Assembly: GCA_036365515.1 (NCBI GenBank)
Contig: CM070873.1
Coordinates: forward strand, 264,196,075-264,260,074
Length of the DNA: 64,000 bases
Direction: 5' to 3'
Origin: Torymus aiolomorphi
Lineage: Eukaryota > Arthropoda > Insecta > Hymenoptera > Torymidae
Shown: positions 49,849-64,000 of the stretch, piece by piece
Layout of the letters: each line of letters starts with the position of its first letter
How positions within the stretch are numbered: position 1 is the first letter of the stretch
Translations under genes and position numbers: made by a program
Notes under the pieces: model-generated
Seen by the model: the letters and a program-made list of their open reading frames with translations, nothing else
Database searches by the model: none
Told to the model about the DNA's origin: nothing

Positions 49849-50228
49849 GGGAGCATGTACATAAGCGCTGTGCTGTGCGATGCCGTGCGATGCCGTACGA
49901 TGCCGTTCGATGCCGCGCGGTGCCGCACGATTAGTGCTTCGTCCGATCCGTTGTCTAAATGGTTCAAAATAAATTGTAAGTTGTATCTCTGCATGATTTA
50001 AATTAAATAGTTAAATAAATAATGCAGAGATACAACTTACAATTTATTTTGAACCATTTAGACAACGGATCGGATGCAGCACTAATCCGTGCGGCACCGC
50101 GCGGCATCGAACGGCATCGAACGGCATCGAACGGCACCGAACGGCATCGAACGGCATCGAACGGCATCGAACGGCATCATACGGCATCGCACAGCATTGC
50201 ATAGCACAGCGCTTATGTACATGCTCCC
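49849..50228. mobile_element. Foldback element with 10-bp minisatellite arms, 380 bp
   Basis: It begins GGGAGCATGTACATAAGCGC and ends with its exact reverse complement. TTA flanks both sides (49846-49848, shared with the element before, and 50229-50231). Next to the ends are tandem CGGCATCGAA units (about 4 in the left arm, 10 in the right). Inner arms pair through CAAATTTAGACAACGG-type sequence to a centre near 50010. It ends 146 bp before the RpL11 start codon. Confidence 0.88.
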
Positions 50229-50231
50229 TTA

Positions 50232-50374
50232 GGCCTAATTGAGCAACGTTCCCGCATTCCAATTGGGCGACTTGGCGACCATTGCAGAAGCAGTCTTTCT
50301 GCTCACCGACTTGGGTCGTAACTCTACAGAAACCCACTAGAGAGAGTTGCTAAAGGGTTCCTTTCTTCTCCATC

Positions 50375-50380
<6 letters not shown>
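50232..50380 (+). promoter_or_regulatory. RpL11: RpL11 core promoter, TOP-like start and first coding exon
   Basis: Between the foldback element and the ATG at 50375 lies a short GC-richer stretch. It includes the pyrimidine tract CCTTTCTTCTCC (about 50361-50372) just before CATCATGG. Ribosomal protein mRNAs usually start at a C within such a tract (5' TOP), giving growth-dependent translation. Exon 1 codes only Met-Ala and ends at GTGAGT (50381). Confidence 0.6.
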
Positions 50381-53439
<3,059 letters not shown>

Positions 53440-53473
53440 CTTCCAGTAATGTATTTTACTATAAAATTATATT

Positions 53474-53479
53474 AATAAA
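53474..53479 (+). terminator. RpL11: Polyadenylation signal of RpL11
   Basis: AATAAA lies about 35 bp after the TAA stop, within TTAATAAAATAC, followed by an A-rich stretch. A very short 3' UTR is usual for ribosomal protein genes. Confidence 0.6.
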
Positions 53480-54932
53480 ATACAAAAAAAAAATTAATTT
53501 TTTTAAATGTGTATTTAATGAGAAGGATGTTGAAAATATTTATGTTAACACATATGTTTTGGATCTTACAGTACTTTTATTATATTTATTTAAAATTCAT
53601 AATTTACCATTTTGCGACATCCAAATGAAACATGTGCTGACAGATTTATATCATAAAGTTTAACATTTTGTTTCTCTGGATACCTCTTACAAAGAAATCC
53701 CTCCTTTTGTTAGTAACAGCTTAAAATATAAAAGAGGCTTGAGCCTCAGAAGCTGCAATGGGAATTTTCAAACCCATTCACATCACGTGCAACATTTTCA
53801 ATATCAATATTAAACCATATAAATAAAATAAATATAAGGCAGGAACTCTTACATTACGAGGGTACCTTTGTGGTCATATTCAAATTATCATTAAATAAAC
53901 GTTTAGTAACACAAGGGGAGCTTGCACATATTTTATTAAAAAACCATAAGAAAAATAATGAAATATTTTACAACAAATGGAACTTGTTGAGTATCAAGGT
54001 GCAAATTTTTCAGATAAATAGTTGACATAATTTGTTCAAAATATTTTCGATACTCTTACTTTTTCGAGCAAATTTAAAAGGCAAGATATTACCATCAGTC
54101 TCGTTGGTTATCCCATCTGGACACAATATCACCAGGTTTACATATAAGACAAATGTAACCCTAAAAATCTTCGGTGCTAATTACTGCTTTATTTATGTTC
54201 ATGGGATTTAAAAATTTTTCAAAAATCAAATAGAAAAATAAAAGCTTATGAATTAAAGCATCAAGGTGCGAAACATTCAATTATTATCCTTATTGAAAAT
54301 GGATTTGGCAGTTTTGACATCTCAACGCCTCAATCGCAGCTCACAATGAAATTTCGAGTATTTTATTTTGAATAAATATTAGTCATTTGAGTTGAAAAGA
54401 ATAATTTAACCTAATTATATTAACTTTTTAAACATACAGCTTGGAATTATGAACTCTAGAAGCTTTTGCATATTGTTTTACAAATTTATCGAATACAGAT
54501 GTATAGATTGAAAATCCCAGAACTTTAGCTGAATATCTTAAAATCTATCTAAATATAGATAAAAATGCCAATATCCGGCAAATGTGTTTAGGTATTGGTA
54601 AAGCAGCCGTCAATAATTAAAGTGATTACTTTTAGAAGTCAGTTAATTATCATGAATGTGAAACTTACATGAAACATGATAAAATTAAACATTAATAAAA
54701 TATAGGAATATTTATACTTATTAATTAATGTTTTTTAAATCTAAAGTTTCTCTAATAGTTCATGATAATTAGCTTTTCGAGATATGTTCTATTAAAAAAA
54801 TACGCTCTATTATTTGCTATCGCCATAAAACAAAAGAGTCGTATCAACGAAAGAGACAACACTCAGTATCGCGCGCGTTAGCTTGCGTTTTATAAATTCG
54901 CTTTGCTAAAAAGGCAAAATTGTTCACAGTAA
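53480..54932. other. Intergenic AT-rich DNA between RpL11 and the minus-strand gene
   Basis: The two genes converge here. No coding sequence is seen. It should contain the 3' UTR of the minus-strand gene; a minus-strand AATAAA lies near 54188-54193, but other sites are possible. Confidence 0.35.
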
Positions 54933-57900
54933 TTACTTTCTAGCCGAACGGTATATCCTATCAATATTGAGTTTTTCTGAGTCTGTGAAGCCTAGAATAC
55001 TCTCGATAGCATTCAAATGTCCATGGAGGTTTTCCTTGTCTGTGAGGAAGTAGTAAACTGCTGACTTGAGGAACTGTAGGGTGATCTCAGGATCGAGAGC
55101 TCCTTGGTTATTTCTAGACTCCATGATGCGCCTATACATTACCTGTATAAATAATATTAATTTTAGTTTTTAATAAAATTATGTGCGTCAATTTCTACTT
55201 TTCTACCAAGTATATAGTGATATCAGAGAAAAAATAAAATTATACGTTTAACAATATAGCGTGTACCAAGTAAAGCTAACTCTGTGCTGAAGCTTAGCGT
55301 CACCAAGGTCCACCGAGGAATTAAGAGGCTGTTTCTTCTAAGTGCTAGATGTTCAATAAAACAGCATGTATGACTTACTTGTTGATAAAGACATTTGTGC
55401 GACTGAAAATTTATACGTGCGGATTGAAAAATTGACATGCGTCTTCCTCACCCTCTGCTGGCCCTTTTCTCGCAGTCGCGATAATATTAAAAATCTACCT
55501 TCTGTATAAGAATAAATTGAACCAAAAATAAACGAGAAAAACCCAATGACATCGTTAAAATATACAAATATGCTCGGCGAGAAAAGTAAGTTGAGAAAAA
55601 AGAAAAGAGAGTTTGAACGAATTGAAAAACATTGGCTAAAAATAAAAAATGTGCAATATTTTATTGAAAAAATAATAGAAAAATACGACACTTGGACATG
55701 CACACTGTGACCTAGGATAATCCGACAGTCGCGTGGCAGTTGAGTAAGGAATACAGTACCTTACGCGTGCCAAGGACCCAGAGAGAAACAGCCTCCTCTA
55801 CGCTTAATAAACTTTGGCTACGACTGGCCAAAGCCAAAGGTTCGGGCGAGTAGCTTGAATCCTGGAATGGCTGGATTATGTGAGCGGCGGCCAAAAAAGA
55901 CAGTGGAATATTGTTAGTACACGTAGTTGTGTTAACTGATGTTACAAGACAAGATAAATGTGAGGACAAGTGAGCGGTGAGGGTGCTATTGGGATATTCG
56001 GATAAACGTGTTTCTTTTCTTCACAGCTGTTTCGCCTCTCGACAGGATGACCGGATATAGAGACAACAAGCGCGCTCACCTTGACGTTTTCCAACTCGGC
56101 CTCCTTCACGGTCAACTGCTGCAGGAGCTCGGCCACGGAGACCTTGCCGGGGTTCTTTTGCGCCTGCTCGAACACCTGGAGCAAAGAGAGTCGATATATA
56201 TGTGCAAATCCGCGGACTACAGACAACAACTGGGGTACAACGGAAAAAATTTTTTTTGAGGGCACACCTACCACATAAGGTTTTTTCGGTTCTTTGGGGG
56301 TTCCCCAACATGAAAATACTCGTGTACACTCATAATCCGTTGCCAAACTTTTTTTCCGACGAAATAAATTTTTCTTATGAAAATTTAACATGGGAAAAAT
56401 GGACGAAAAGTAGTCATTGATGATTAACCAATAGCAAACTATTGAAGAGGCCAAACCAAATTTCACAAAGAAGCGATTAAAGTTGAAGAATAGAGCTTTA
56501 ATTTGAGATGAGAATCGTTAAAATCGGTCGATTCTGTGCAAAGCTACGTGAATTTGAAAATGGCGAATAATGATGAAAATGAGCGATTTTTTTCAAACCC
56601 ACGTATTCTTCAAATTTTTGTAATTTTTCGCCGTTTTCAACTTCACGTAGCTTTGCACAGAATCGACCGATTTTAACGATTCTCATCTCAAATTAAAGCT
56701 CTATTCTTCAACTTTAATCGCTTTTTTGTGGAATTTGGTTTGGCCTCTTCAATAGTTTGCTATTGGTTAATCATCAATGACTACTTTTCGTCCATTTTTC
56801 CCATGTTAAATTTCCATAAGAAAAATTGATTTCGTCGGCAAAAAAGTTTGGCAACGGATAATGAGTGTACACGAGTATTTTCATGTTGGGAAACCCCCAA
56901 AGAACCGAAAAAACCTTATGTGGTAGGTGTGCCCTCAAAAGAAATTTTTTCCGTTGTTGTACCCCAGTTGTCTGTAGTCCGCGGATTTGCACATATATAC
57001 ACACACACACACACGCCCGCACGCACGCACACACACACTCACACACACATATATATAGTCGCGAGGAGCGTAGTCACCTGGTCCGTCTGCTCCATCCTCG
57101 CAGCCTCCTGGCCCTTGGAATACATCTTCAGGTACATCTGTTTGTTGCGCTCCTCCTGGTCCGCCAGGAGCGCCCGCTGCTCGGCGAGCTCCGTCCCGAG
57201 CGCCGCGAGCTGCGCCTCCAGCTCCCGCGCCCGGGCCTCGGCGGCGTCGAGGGCCGGCCGCGCCGCGCAGTAGCGCGTGCTCACCTCCGACAGCTGGTGC
57301 AGCAGGCCCTCCAGCCGGTCGTTGTGGCCCTGCTTGAGCAGCTGCACCTCGTCCACGTGCCTCCGGTGCATCTCCTCGATCCTGCTCTCGTAGTGGTCGG
57401 CCATTCGCTTGCGCTCCTGGTCCCGCAGGGGGACGGCCGCGTCCGGCGGCGGCGGGCCCTCCGGCCGGGCGGCCGAGCCCCGCGAGTGCACGGAGCCGTC
57501 GTCGAAGTGGCCCGAGTCGACGAGCGAGGAGCCGGGCTTCCGGTCGGGCGTGCGCGGGCTGGCGAGCAGCGAGCCCGGCGAAGACTGCGGCGACTGCGGC
57601 GACTGCGGCGACTGCGGCGACTGCGGCGACGGCGGGGACTGCGGCGACTCGGGCTTGTTCTCGCGCACGGTCGCGGCATCGCTGCTGTCCGTCTTGTCGT
57701 CGGGGCTGTTGAGCGCGGCCTTGTAGAGGCGCAACTCGACCAGCTCCTTGGTCAGCCGGAAGAGCTCGCGGTCCTTGTCCTCGAGCTCGGCGCGCGCCTG
57801 CCGCAGCAGCGCCTGGAACTTGCGCACCTGCCGGGCGGCGCGCTGCGTGGGCGTGAGGTACTCCTCGCCGTCGGCCGCGTGGCTGGAGCAGTGGACGACG

Positions 57901-59597
57901 TAGCGCCGCGAGCGGCCGGACCAGGTGGTGCCGTTGAGGGCGAAGCTCGCGTGGTCGCAGGCGCTGGCCGTGCTGTAGCTGCTGCCGAAGCTGCGGACGC
58001 TCTCGGCGTCGCTGCCCTCCTCGGCGGGGCCCGGGCTGGCGCGCGCGCGGCCCCGCAGGGGCGTCAGCGACAGGCTCTGCAAGCATGGGGGCAGCGGTGA
58101 GGGGGCGCAGTCTCTCGGCTATAGCCTACCCGCCCACCCCGTGGCCCGCTTTGCGGGCTTCGATATTTTACGAGGCCGCTTGGCTCGCTTCGCCCGAGCT
58201 CGACTCTCCCTCCGAGCGAGTATATTTTTACGTTTCGATAAGTATTGCAACTTATTTCCCGCTGTGCCGAAAGCCTTTCGCCCTTTCGCCCGACATTCAA
58301 TATTGGGGAAAATTCCGGAGACTTGAAACCCATCCTTGCCCGGTGTAATTGACACGTCCACGGTGCTTCTATGGCTCGCTGCCAAAAAGGTTCGTCTGGG
58401 GGGAGAAGTTCCCTCGCGGCGGGAGCTTCATATGAAATTTATAGCATAATATTAGTGGACAGCATAGAATTGTGCCTGATTAAGTGTAATTCGATCAGAG
58501 CGCATTAACTGTGCGCCACTGCGTATAGACGCGCAATAGAGGTTGCACGGTGGTTCGGGGGCCACATGCTGCATGGTAAAAGCGGGCGATACTACTCTAG
58601 CTGGATGGAGCGAGCGTCGGCCCGCGAGGTCGGAGCGGTGCGTGCGCGTGCGGGGTACGCAGGGGCTGTGAGGTGCGACGTTTACCGAGGGACAGCTCCG
58701 CGCGTTCCTGTCGTCGCTCGGATCCATGTGGACGGAGGGGGAGACAGCAGTGTGGCTCACCGCGGACGGAGTCCTCGCCGGTCCCGCCGTCGCGGCTGGT
58801 CCATGCACACGGCGGCCGCACGGGGACGGAGTGGCAGCCGTCCTGGGTCGCGCGCGACCAACGCGGGCGGGGCGGCGGCTCTGGAGCTGCTGCTGCTGCA
58901 CTGCCCGCGCCGCTCGGCCGCCCGAGCGCGTCGAGTGCGCCGCGCGCGCCCGAGTGCGCCGACGCGGCGCGGCGACGCCTCCTCCCCCCGCCCCCTCGCT
59001 CCCGCAGCTGACTGCCCGAGGAATTGGAGCAAAGTGCTGCACCCGCGCGTCTTATTTGGCGGACGAGCTCTGACCGGCCCTGACCCCGCGCTCCAGCCCC
59101 GTGCGTCGATTGTGTTCCCCGTCTCGGCACCGCGGGCTCCCCGCGTTGCAACAAGTACCGCTGCCGTGCGCGGCGGCCGGCATCGATCGCGGGCGGAGGA
59201 CGTTGCGGACACTTAGGGAGGACGTTGCGGACACTTAGGGAGGACGTTGCGGACACTTACGGAGGAGCTGCGCTTGATGGGCGTGTCGCCGCCGTTCTCG
59301 GTGATGACGGGGAAGAGGTCCTGCTGGTGCGTCCTGCTGGCGGTCGGGGTCAGCTGGGGCCGCTCGCCCCGGAGCCGCAGGCTGCCCGAGCGCCGGAGGG
59401 CCCGGGGCGAGGGCGAGAGCCGGGGGATGCGCGACGAGTCCAGCGGGGACAGCTGCCCGGGCGAGCTCGGGCTGCCTCCGTTCGCCTGCGCCGCCGGCAT
59501 TATCGGCAGACTGTGCAGCGCCCGCTCGGCGCCGTGTCGGGCCATCCTCTGGCCGGCTAGCTCGGCATCGCGGCCGGCGCCGCTGCTCCCGCACGGC
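54933..59597 (-). CDS. qtc: quick-to-court-like coiled-coil protein
   Basis: Minus-strand exons: 59261-59597, 57078-58076, 56080-56175 and 54933-55142, all in frame with GT-AG borders. From ATG 59545 the protein is about 529 residues. The frame stays open upstream to the acceptor at 59598, so an earlier start is possible. Seen: a Ser/Pro/Arg-rich start ([33 protein letters not shown]), then [20 protein letters not shown] leading into coiled coil ([20 protein letters not shown]), a Ser-Pro-Gln repeat, a second coiled coil ([20 protein letters not shown]), [16 protein letters not shown], and a C-terminal GRIP-like segment ([28 protein letters not shown]). The arrangement resembles Drosophila quick-to-court, linked genetically to male courtship; GRIP-type ends often target Golgi. 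The name is from memory and moderately sure. Confidence 0.75.
56196..56996. mobile_element. 800-bp foldback element in a qtc intron
   Basis: The left end GTGCAAATCCGCGGACTAC and its reverse complement at the right close arms of about 370 bp (about 56196-56575 and 56620-56996), very similar along their length, with a short AT-rich centre. TATATA-type sequence flanks both sides. It fills almost the whole 902-bp intron 56176-57077. No transposase is present; short frames in each arm mirror each other. Confidence 0.9.
57001..57057. repeat. CA/GCAC microsatellite
   Basis: An ACACAC run with CGCACGCACG interruptions lies in the qtc intron, next to the foldback end and about 20 bp before the exon 57078-58076 donor. 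Confidence 0.85.
57578..57640 (-). repeat. qtc: 9-bp coding repeat in qtc (Ser-Pro-Gln)
   Basis: GACTGCGGC is repeated about six times on the + strand, coding (SPQ)n on the minus strand between the two coiled coils. It is a likely length-variable linker. Confidence 0.8.
59196..59277 (-). repeat. qtc: Triplicated 22-bp unit at a qtc splice donor
   Basis: GAGGACGTTGCGGACACTTA occurs three times in tandem. On the minus strand the first unit carries the real donor TCC|GTAAGT at 59255-59260. The two others read CTAAGT in place of GTAAGT, so only one is a usable donor. Confidence 0.85.
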
Positions 59598-59600
59598 CTG

Positions 59601-62600
59601 CAACAAAAAATTTTATACTACGTCTACGCACATCTCGTTGTCGGAGCGGAGCCAGCCAATCCGACGTGCCCGACGTGTCTGGCTGTCGCGAGAGACGACA
59701 GGTGTAATGCTATTACGGCCTCGTTCGCGCCCGCTGAACGCTAAATCAAAAGGCTTCGCTGCATCCACAATTGATGCGCGTTCAAGTGTAATATCGTCTA
59801 CCTTTCCATGGTCTTCACTCGCAGCAGATTTTTCCTCCGAAAAATGCCTCTTTTATTACCAACTTTTGTTTGAATTGTCTTGACGCGTGTTATACATGAT
59901 TACGGTGCATCGCCGGTCTAACGGCGGCGGTACAGTGTCGACTGAAAGTTTGCGCTGTTCACGCTTCGGCGGCTTGGCAGGCAAGAGGCGATGCGCGCTC
60001 GTTTCCTTCTTCTCGACGTAATTATATAATTTCCAACGAGAGGAAAATATTCGAGCTAGCTCGCAGGTGAACGGACTTGAGAAACAAGCTATGCGCGCCT
60101 TTCCAATTAATATTTCGGCATTCCGATATTACACGCGCAGCGGTACGCTCATTCGATAATTATATATCACAGCTTTCGCGGCAGTAATAAAATTATACGT
60201 GCGAGCACGACGGGAATCGTGCTTCTCGTAAACAATCACGCTTTCCATTTTGCGTGCGAGGCAATCGTTCGAAGTCAACAAACAATTCTCGCTCTTGACG
60301 GCACGCACAACAACTGGTTAAATATTTAGTATTCAATATTTTATTAGTAAAGTGTAGGAAAATTTACGAAAAAATAATTGTGTGCAAGTTTATTTACTTA
60401 AGTAAACATTAAATTATTGCGCTTGAATAGTCCGAAGATCTCTGTTTTCTCGAGTACATTCTACTCGAGGCTCGTAACGCCAGAATAAAGTAATCGATTA
60501 TTCGATGTTCTATTTTGAGATAGGTACGTGCACTCACCTCGGTTTGCATCTTTTGCAAAAATAATTCAAATTACATTCATTTGTATATAAGCTTTTTCTT
60601 GTATCACTCAAAGATTTTTACAAATAAATATATTATTTTATACATCCACAGCCCAAAAAGTTTATTTTTATTTGGGATAAAAAAAGGAACAAATTTTGGC
60701 AAGTCACTATAGTTTTGAGGCAATAGCATCGTAATTCTAGACATAAAGTTTGAAGTTTAATTATTTAATAGTCTCAGCCGTTATAAAGTATGACTTTATT
60801 TTCAAGGCTGTCTAAATTATCTGTATGTCGTGCCATTAAACATTTAACAAAATATACCTAACTGCATTACGTAAAAGTAGAGGCAAAATGAAAATAAAAT
60901 GTTTGGAGTATGGGTAAAAAATGCGGAAAATCGTATTGATGGATGACTGATGTAGCTAAAGAATGCAATTGCTGATAAGGCATTATCAAGGAATATCTTA
61001 AAAACAGCACTGATAAAAGACAGCTAAGTACTCGCGAAAAGGAGCTGGCTTGCGAGCAAATTAGCGGCCAATTGGTCACTTAGCACAAAAAGCTTGGGAA
61101 TCTGAGGGAAAAGTCGATCGCACGCCGCGTAATCTCGGCATCATACGGCGGATATATAGATGATGAATTTCGGGTAGGGGCCAAAAGACCTCGACTGCGC
61201 TACTAAATCCGAGCAAATGGAGAATATACGCAGGCCGGAAGATGGGAACAGCTTTGCGAGCATGACACTACTTACTTGGAAGCTTTGTCAGACACACAGC
61301 CTGGAGGTTAAGTCGAAGCTTTCCCGTCTGCTGGACTTGAGGTGGACGCGCAAACTGTTTAAAAACGACAGCGAAAAGCGAACTTGGCGGCAGAACCGTC
61401 TGCCAGCTGGATTATCGCATACGCACTGGCCGCGCCGATTGTTGCTAGTTGTGCTACTACGACAGACACTACAGCTGGCCGCGTCAAATCACGAGCACAG
61501 CAATTTTGTAACCTCACTTTTTACTCTGCTTTACCAACTCCCCGTCTCTCGTTTAGCGGACTACACGCATACGACAATGACGCGCTTTTTCTCATTGTTT
61601 CACCTTCTCCGAGTCTCGTACATTCGTACCGTTCACCGCCATTTGCTGCTCTCTAGCGGTCGACACAGTAACTGCCACTGCAGCCGCCAATTTTCAAGGA
61701 TGGTCAGTGTTGGGCAAACGATTGTGCTGGATGGTGAACGAATCATTTTGAATTATCTTTTCCTTTTTTATAAGCATCAGACTATCAGAGTTGGAAAATA
61801 ACAAAAAACAGTAATATGTTGTTGATATTTCATTATTTATGTCTATATTTAGAGAATATATACATATATTACCGTATTTTACATTATTATAAAATGCATT
61901 CATACCATAAAAATAATTCTCACACAAGCAAACGCTTATCCGATAAAATTTCCAAAAGACTTATACTAATTACAATTAATTATTTAAATATTCTATCTAA
62001 TGTATATCGTTTATTCACATACTTTTTTATTATCTACATGTTTCTTATTAATGTTGCGTTATAAAGTATTTCTTTTGATTTCAATTATACAGTAGGAACC
62101 AAGAGTTGGTTTTATAAAAAATCTGTTTGAAAAATATCCAACGATATACATATAACATTTTAACAATCTTTTTCTATACAAGAACAACAATGATTTCTCA
62201 TCCTTGAAAACATGAAAACTAATATTGATTAATATTTTTTTTTTTTTACATGAGAGTGAAGGTTTCTCATTAAATTGTAACAATAAAAGAAATCAATAAA
62301 ACAACATTATACAATATAATATTATATACATAATAATATTGTACGTAATAATGCATAGCTATTAAAATATTTTGAAATAATTAAAATAAATTCTCTACTA
62401 GCACGCTTTGTTTCAAAATATTTTATGAAAGTCACAAAAATACAAATTGACTTTCTATTGTTTTCATGTTTTCTTTGTACTTTTATAAGTTTATATTTTC
62501 GTGACAAATGATTATAGTATCACAGAGTTTATATGTATTGGCATTGACTACGTGGTATGTTAATGTAGATATTTCAGTACAAAAACTTATTAACAAACTT

Positions 62601-62899
62601 ATCCTAAATATTGCTTCTCTAATTAACGTGGTAATTAACGTCTCGATGTATTTACGTAGAAAAACTAGTACACTCTTTTTATGCATTTCAATAATGCTTT
62701 TCTTACGCTAAAACAACTTAATGTAGAAATCTATACTTAATAAAAAAATATTTATCATCAATGAATCTATAAAACAAAATGAATGAATACTTAAATAATC
62801 TTTGTCCCAGATTAATTAATAACTTATAGCATTTAGGCTTTTTACAAGAGGGCGCCAAAAAATGCCTATTTATAAACGAGGTCAAAATTTGAATGTTAT
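59601..62899. other. Spacer between the qtc-like and transporter genes
   Basis: The qtc-like gene needs at least one more exon upstream, because 59598-59600 is an acceptor (TTTTTTGTTGCAG on the minus strand), but I cannot place it. A minus-strand donor GAG|GTGAGT near 60537 is a candidate only. A CpG-richer patch at 61100-61700 may be promoter sequence. The plus-strand open frame at 61217-61801 shows no domain. 61800-62890 is AT-rich and should hold the transporter 3' UTR. Confidence 0.35.
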
Positions 62900-64000
62900 C
62901 TAAGCAACAGTATCTATCCTTTGCAGTTGTTCGTTCTTCTTTAAGGTTCGTTTCTGAATAGGTGGTATGACAAACAACATTATTCCACTGATGGCAATCA
63001 TTATTCCAGCCACGTAAAAGCCAGGATCGTACGAACTGAATCGGTCTGATAAAAAGCCTGAAATAAAATAACGATTTACATGAAATTGGTATCAGTAAAA
63101 GAGTGCGCGTTGAGAAAATAATAAGTATTTTACCAGCAATTGGGGGTCCAAGGAACGAAGCGATTCCTTGCGACAAGAGGACGAGGCCGAAAGCATTCGT
63201 CAAGCGGTCCAGTCCCACTAAATCGACCAAACATACTGAGGTAAGACCCACGTAGGCTCCAGCCGTAAATCCATATACGGTTGCGTAAATGGCAAGCGTT
63301 ACGAAACTATGACAAAACGGGCTAAATGCAGTTGCTGAAAATAAACAAAATTTCTCTATTTTATTCTGATTTTATCGAACGGAAAATTCAACTGTAGAAA
63401 AAAATGTTACCTAGGCCACAAACAGTTAAGCATACATTATAAACAAGCAATCGATTAACCCAAGGTTTGTCAGATATGTAGCCAAGCACGATTCTTCCCG
63501 CAGTATTAGCGATTCCTATCACAGATAGTAATGTACTAGCAGTCTTTTCTTCTATTCCTTGTTGGGCGGCTTGTGGCTTTTGAAAATTAAAGAATGCTGA
63601 TTAATTTCTCTGCGTCACCTAGCAAAAATAATAATAATGCTTCTATTGTGGTTCAAAGCCCTTACCAGTAAGTAAATGTAGGGAACGTTAAAACCGATAC
63701 TCGTGCAAAAATTCGATATTGTGAAAATGATGAAGAGTGGATCTCTCAATAAGGAAAATTGCAACATTCGTTTGATGATGTTTGAGTCATCAGACTCGTC
63801 CTCACACTCTACTGTTTCGATCACCCTGTGTCCGGCCCCATTTGGAAGGCTCCTCAAGGACAATCGAAGCCGCATGTTCTCCTCGCTGTTTGTTAGCGAT
63901 TCCCTGTAAATGTTCCTCTTTTCATTTCCGCGCTCGTAAGCGTTATGTTATTAAAAACAAAAAACAAAAAAATAAAAAGAAAAATGAAAACTTACGAACG
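62900..64000 (-). CDS. Monocarboxylate-transporter-like MFS protein, C-terminal half
   Basis: Minus-strand exons: 63996-64000 (start of exon outside), 63666-63903, 63411-63576, 63134-63334 and 62900-63057 with stop TAG. About 255 residues are visible. Sequence: a central acidic cytoplasmic loop (ETVECEDESDDSN), then six predicted membrane segments, including DPLFIIFTISNFCTSIGFNV, the MFS motif GRIVLGYISDKPW, FVTLAIYATVYGFTAGAYVG, LVLLSQGIASFLGPPIAGFL and YVAGIMIAISGIMLFVIPP, ending in a short Lys/Gln tail. This is the second half of the 12-helix SLC16/MCT fold, which moves lactate-like acids or other small molecules across the plasma membrane. The substrate cannot be told from this part. Confidence 0.88.

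Noticed and set aside
49880..50215. A CRISPR-like repeat array (CGGCATCGAA units)
   Set aside because: Units are 10 bp without spacers, and the sequence is a minisatellite inside a eukaryotic foldback element.
56935..58086. A 383-codon minus-strand frame overlapping the qtc-like exon
   Set aside because: It is Arg/Ala/Gly-rich from GC-rich codons. The alternative frame shows coiled coils, continues across splice joins and resembles a known family.
58566..59256. Several open frames in both directions in GC-rich DNA
   Set aside because: Arg/Ala/Pro-rich, mutually overlapping and inside a qtc intron with clear splice borders.
61217..61801. A 194-codon plus-strand frame
   Set aside because: No recognisable domain, mixed composition and no splice support; it may simply be promoter-region DNA.

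Overview
This is an animal, almost certainly insect, nuclear window, and its gene style fits a hymenopteran best (inference). Genes have small introns with GT-AG borders. RpL11 is in five coding exons. A very long split-ends (spen) gene runs on the + strand. A quick-to-court-like gene and a monocarboxylate-transporter-like gene run on the - strand. AT-rich, transposon-filled DNA separates GC-rich coding islands.

Layout. 1-5038: GC-rich flank with a 172-bp CT repeat, one TA-flanked MITE and one foldback element; I read it as promoter or intron sequence of spen. 5039-33659: visible coding exons of spen (partial RRM1, charged and low-complexity middle, C-terminal SPOC domain), followed by a long 3' UTR to about 36980. 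The first visible intron (5321-21290, 16 kb) is packed with mobile DNA: a 1.8-kb TIR element with a decayed tRNA-like sequence, several foldbacks, and a 6.7-kb piggyBac element (13497-20216, TTAA on both sides). The piggyBac transposase is broken by a second, 3.5-kb element with 540-bp inverted repeats. No RRM2-RRM4 exons are visible there, although the family normally has them.

37442-50228 is a transposon-rich spacer. It holds a deleted hAT copy with an exact 8-bp target duplication, two hammerhead-ribozyme-like motifs, a 176-bp tandem array, a possible spliced transcript, more MITE copies, and a chain of foldback elements flanked by TTA. One of these foldbacks carries a Walker-A helicase-like fragment in both arms. 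The last foldback ends about 146 bp before the RpL11 start codon.

50375-53439 is RpL11 (+). 54933-59597 is the quick-to-court-like coiled-coil gene (-), with an 800-bp foldback filling one intron. 62900-64000 is the C-terminal half of an MFS monocarboxylate-transporter-like gene (-), whose 5' part is beyond the window.

The genes are not an operon or a pathway; they are ordinary neighbours: a transcriptional co-regulator, a ribosomal protein, a coiled-coil protein and a transporter. The most unusual content is the foldback/TTA element family, the nested DNA transposons, the hammerhead-like motifs, and the apparent absence of RRM2-4 from spen.
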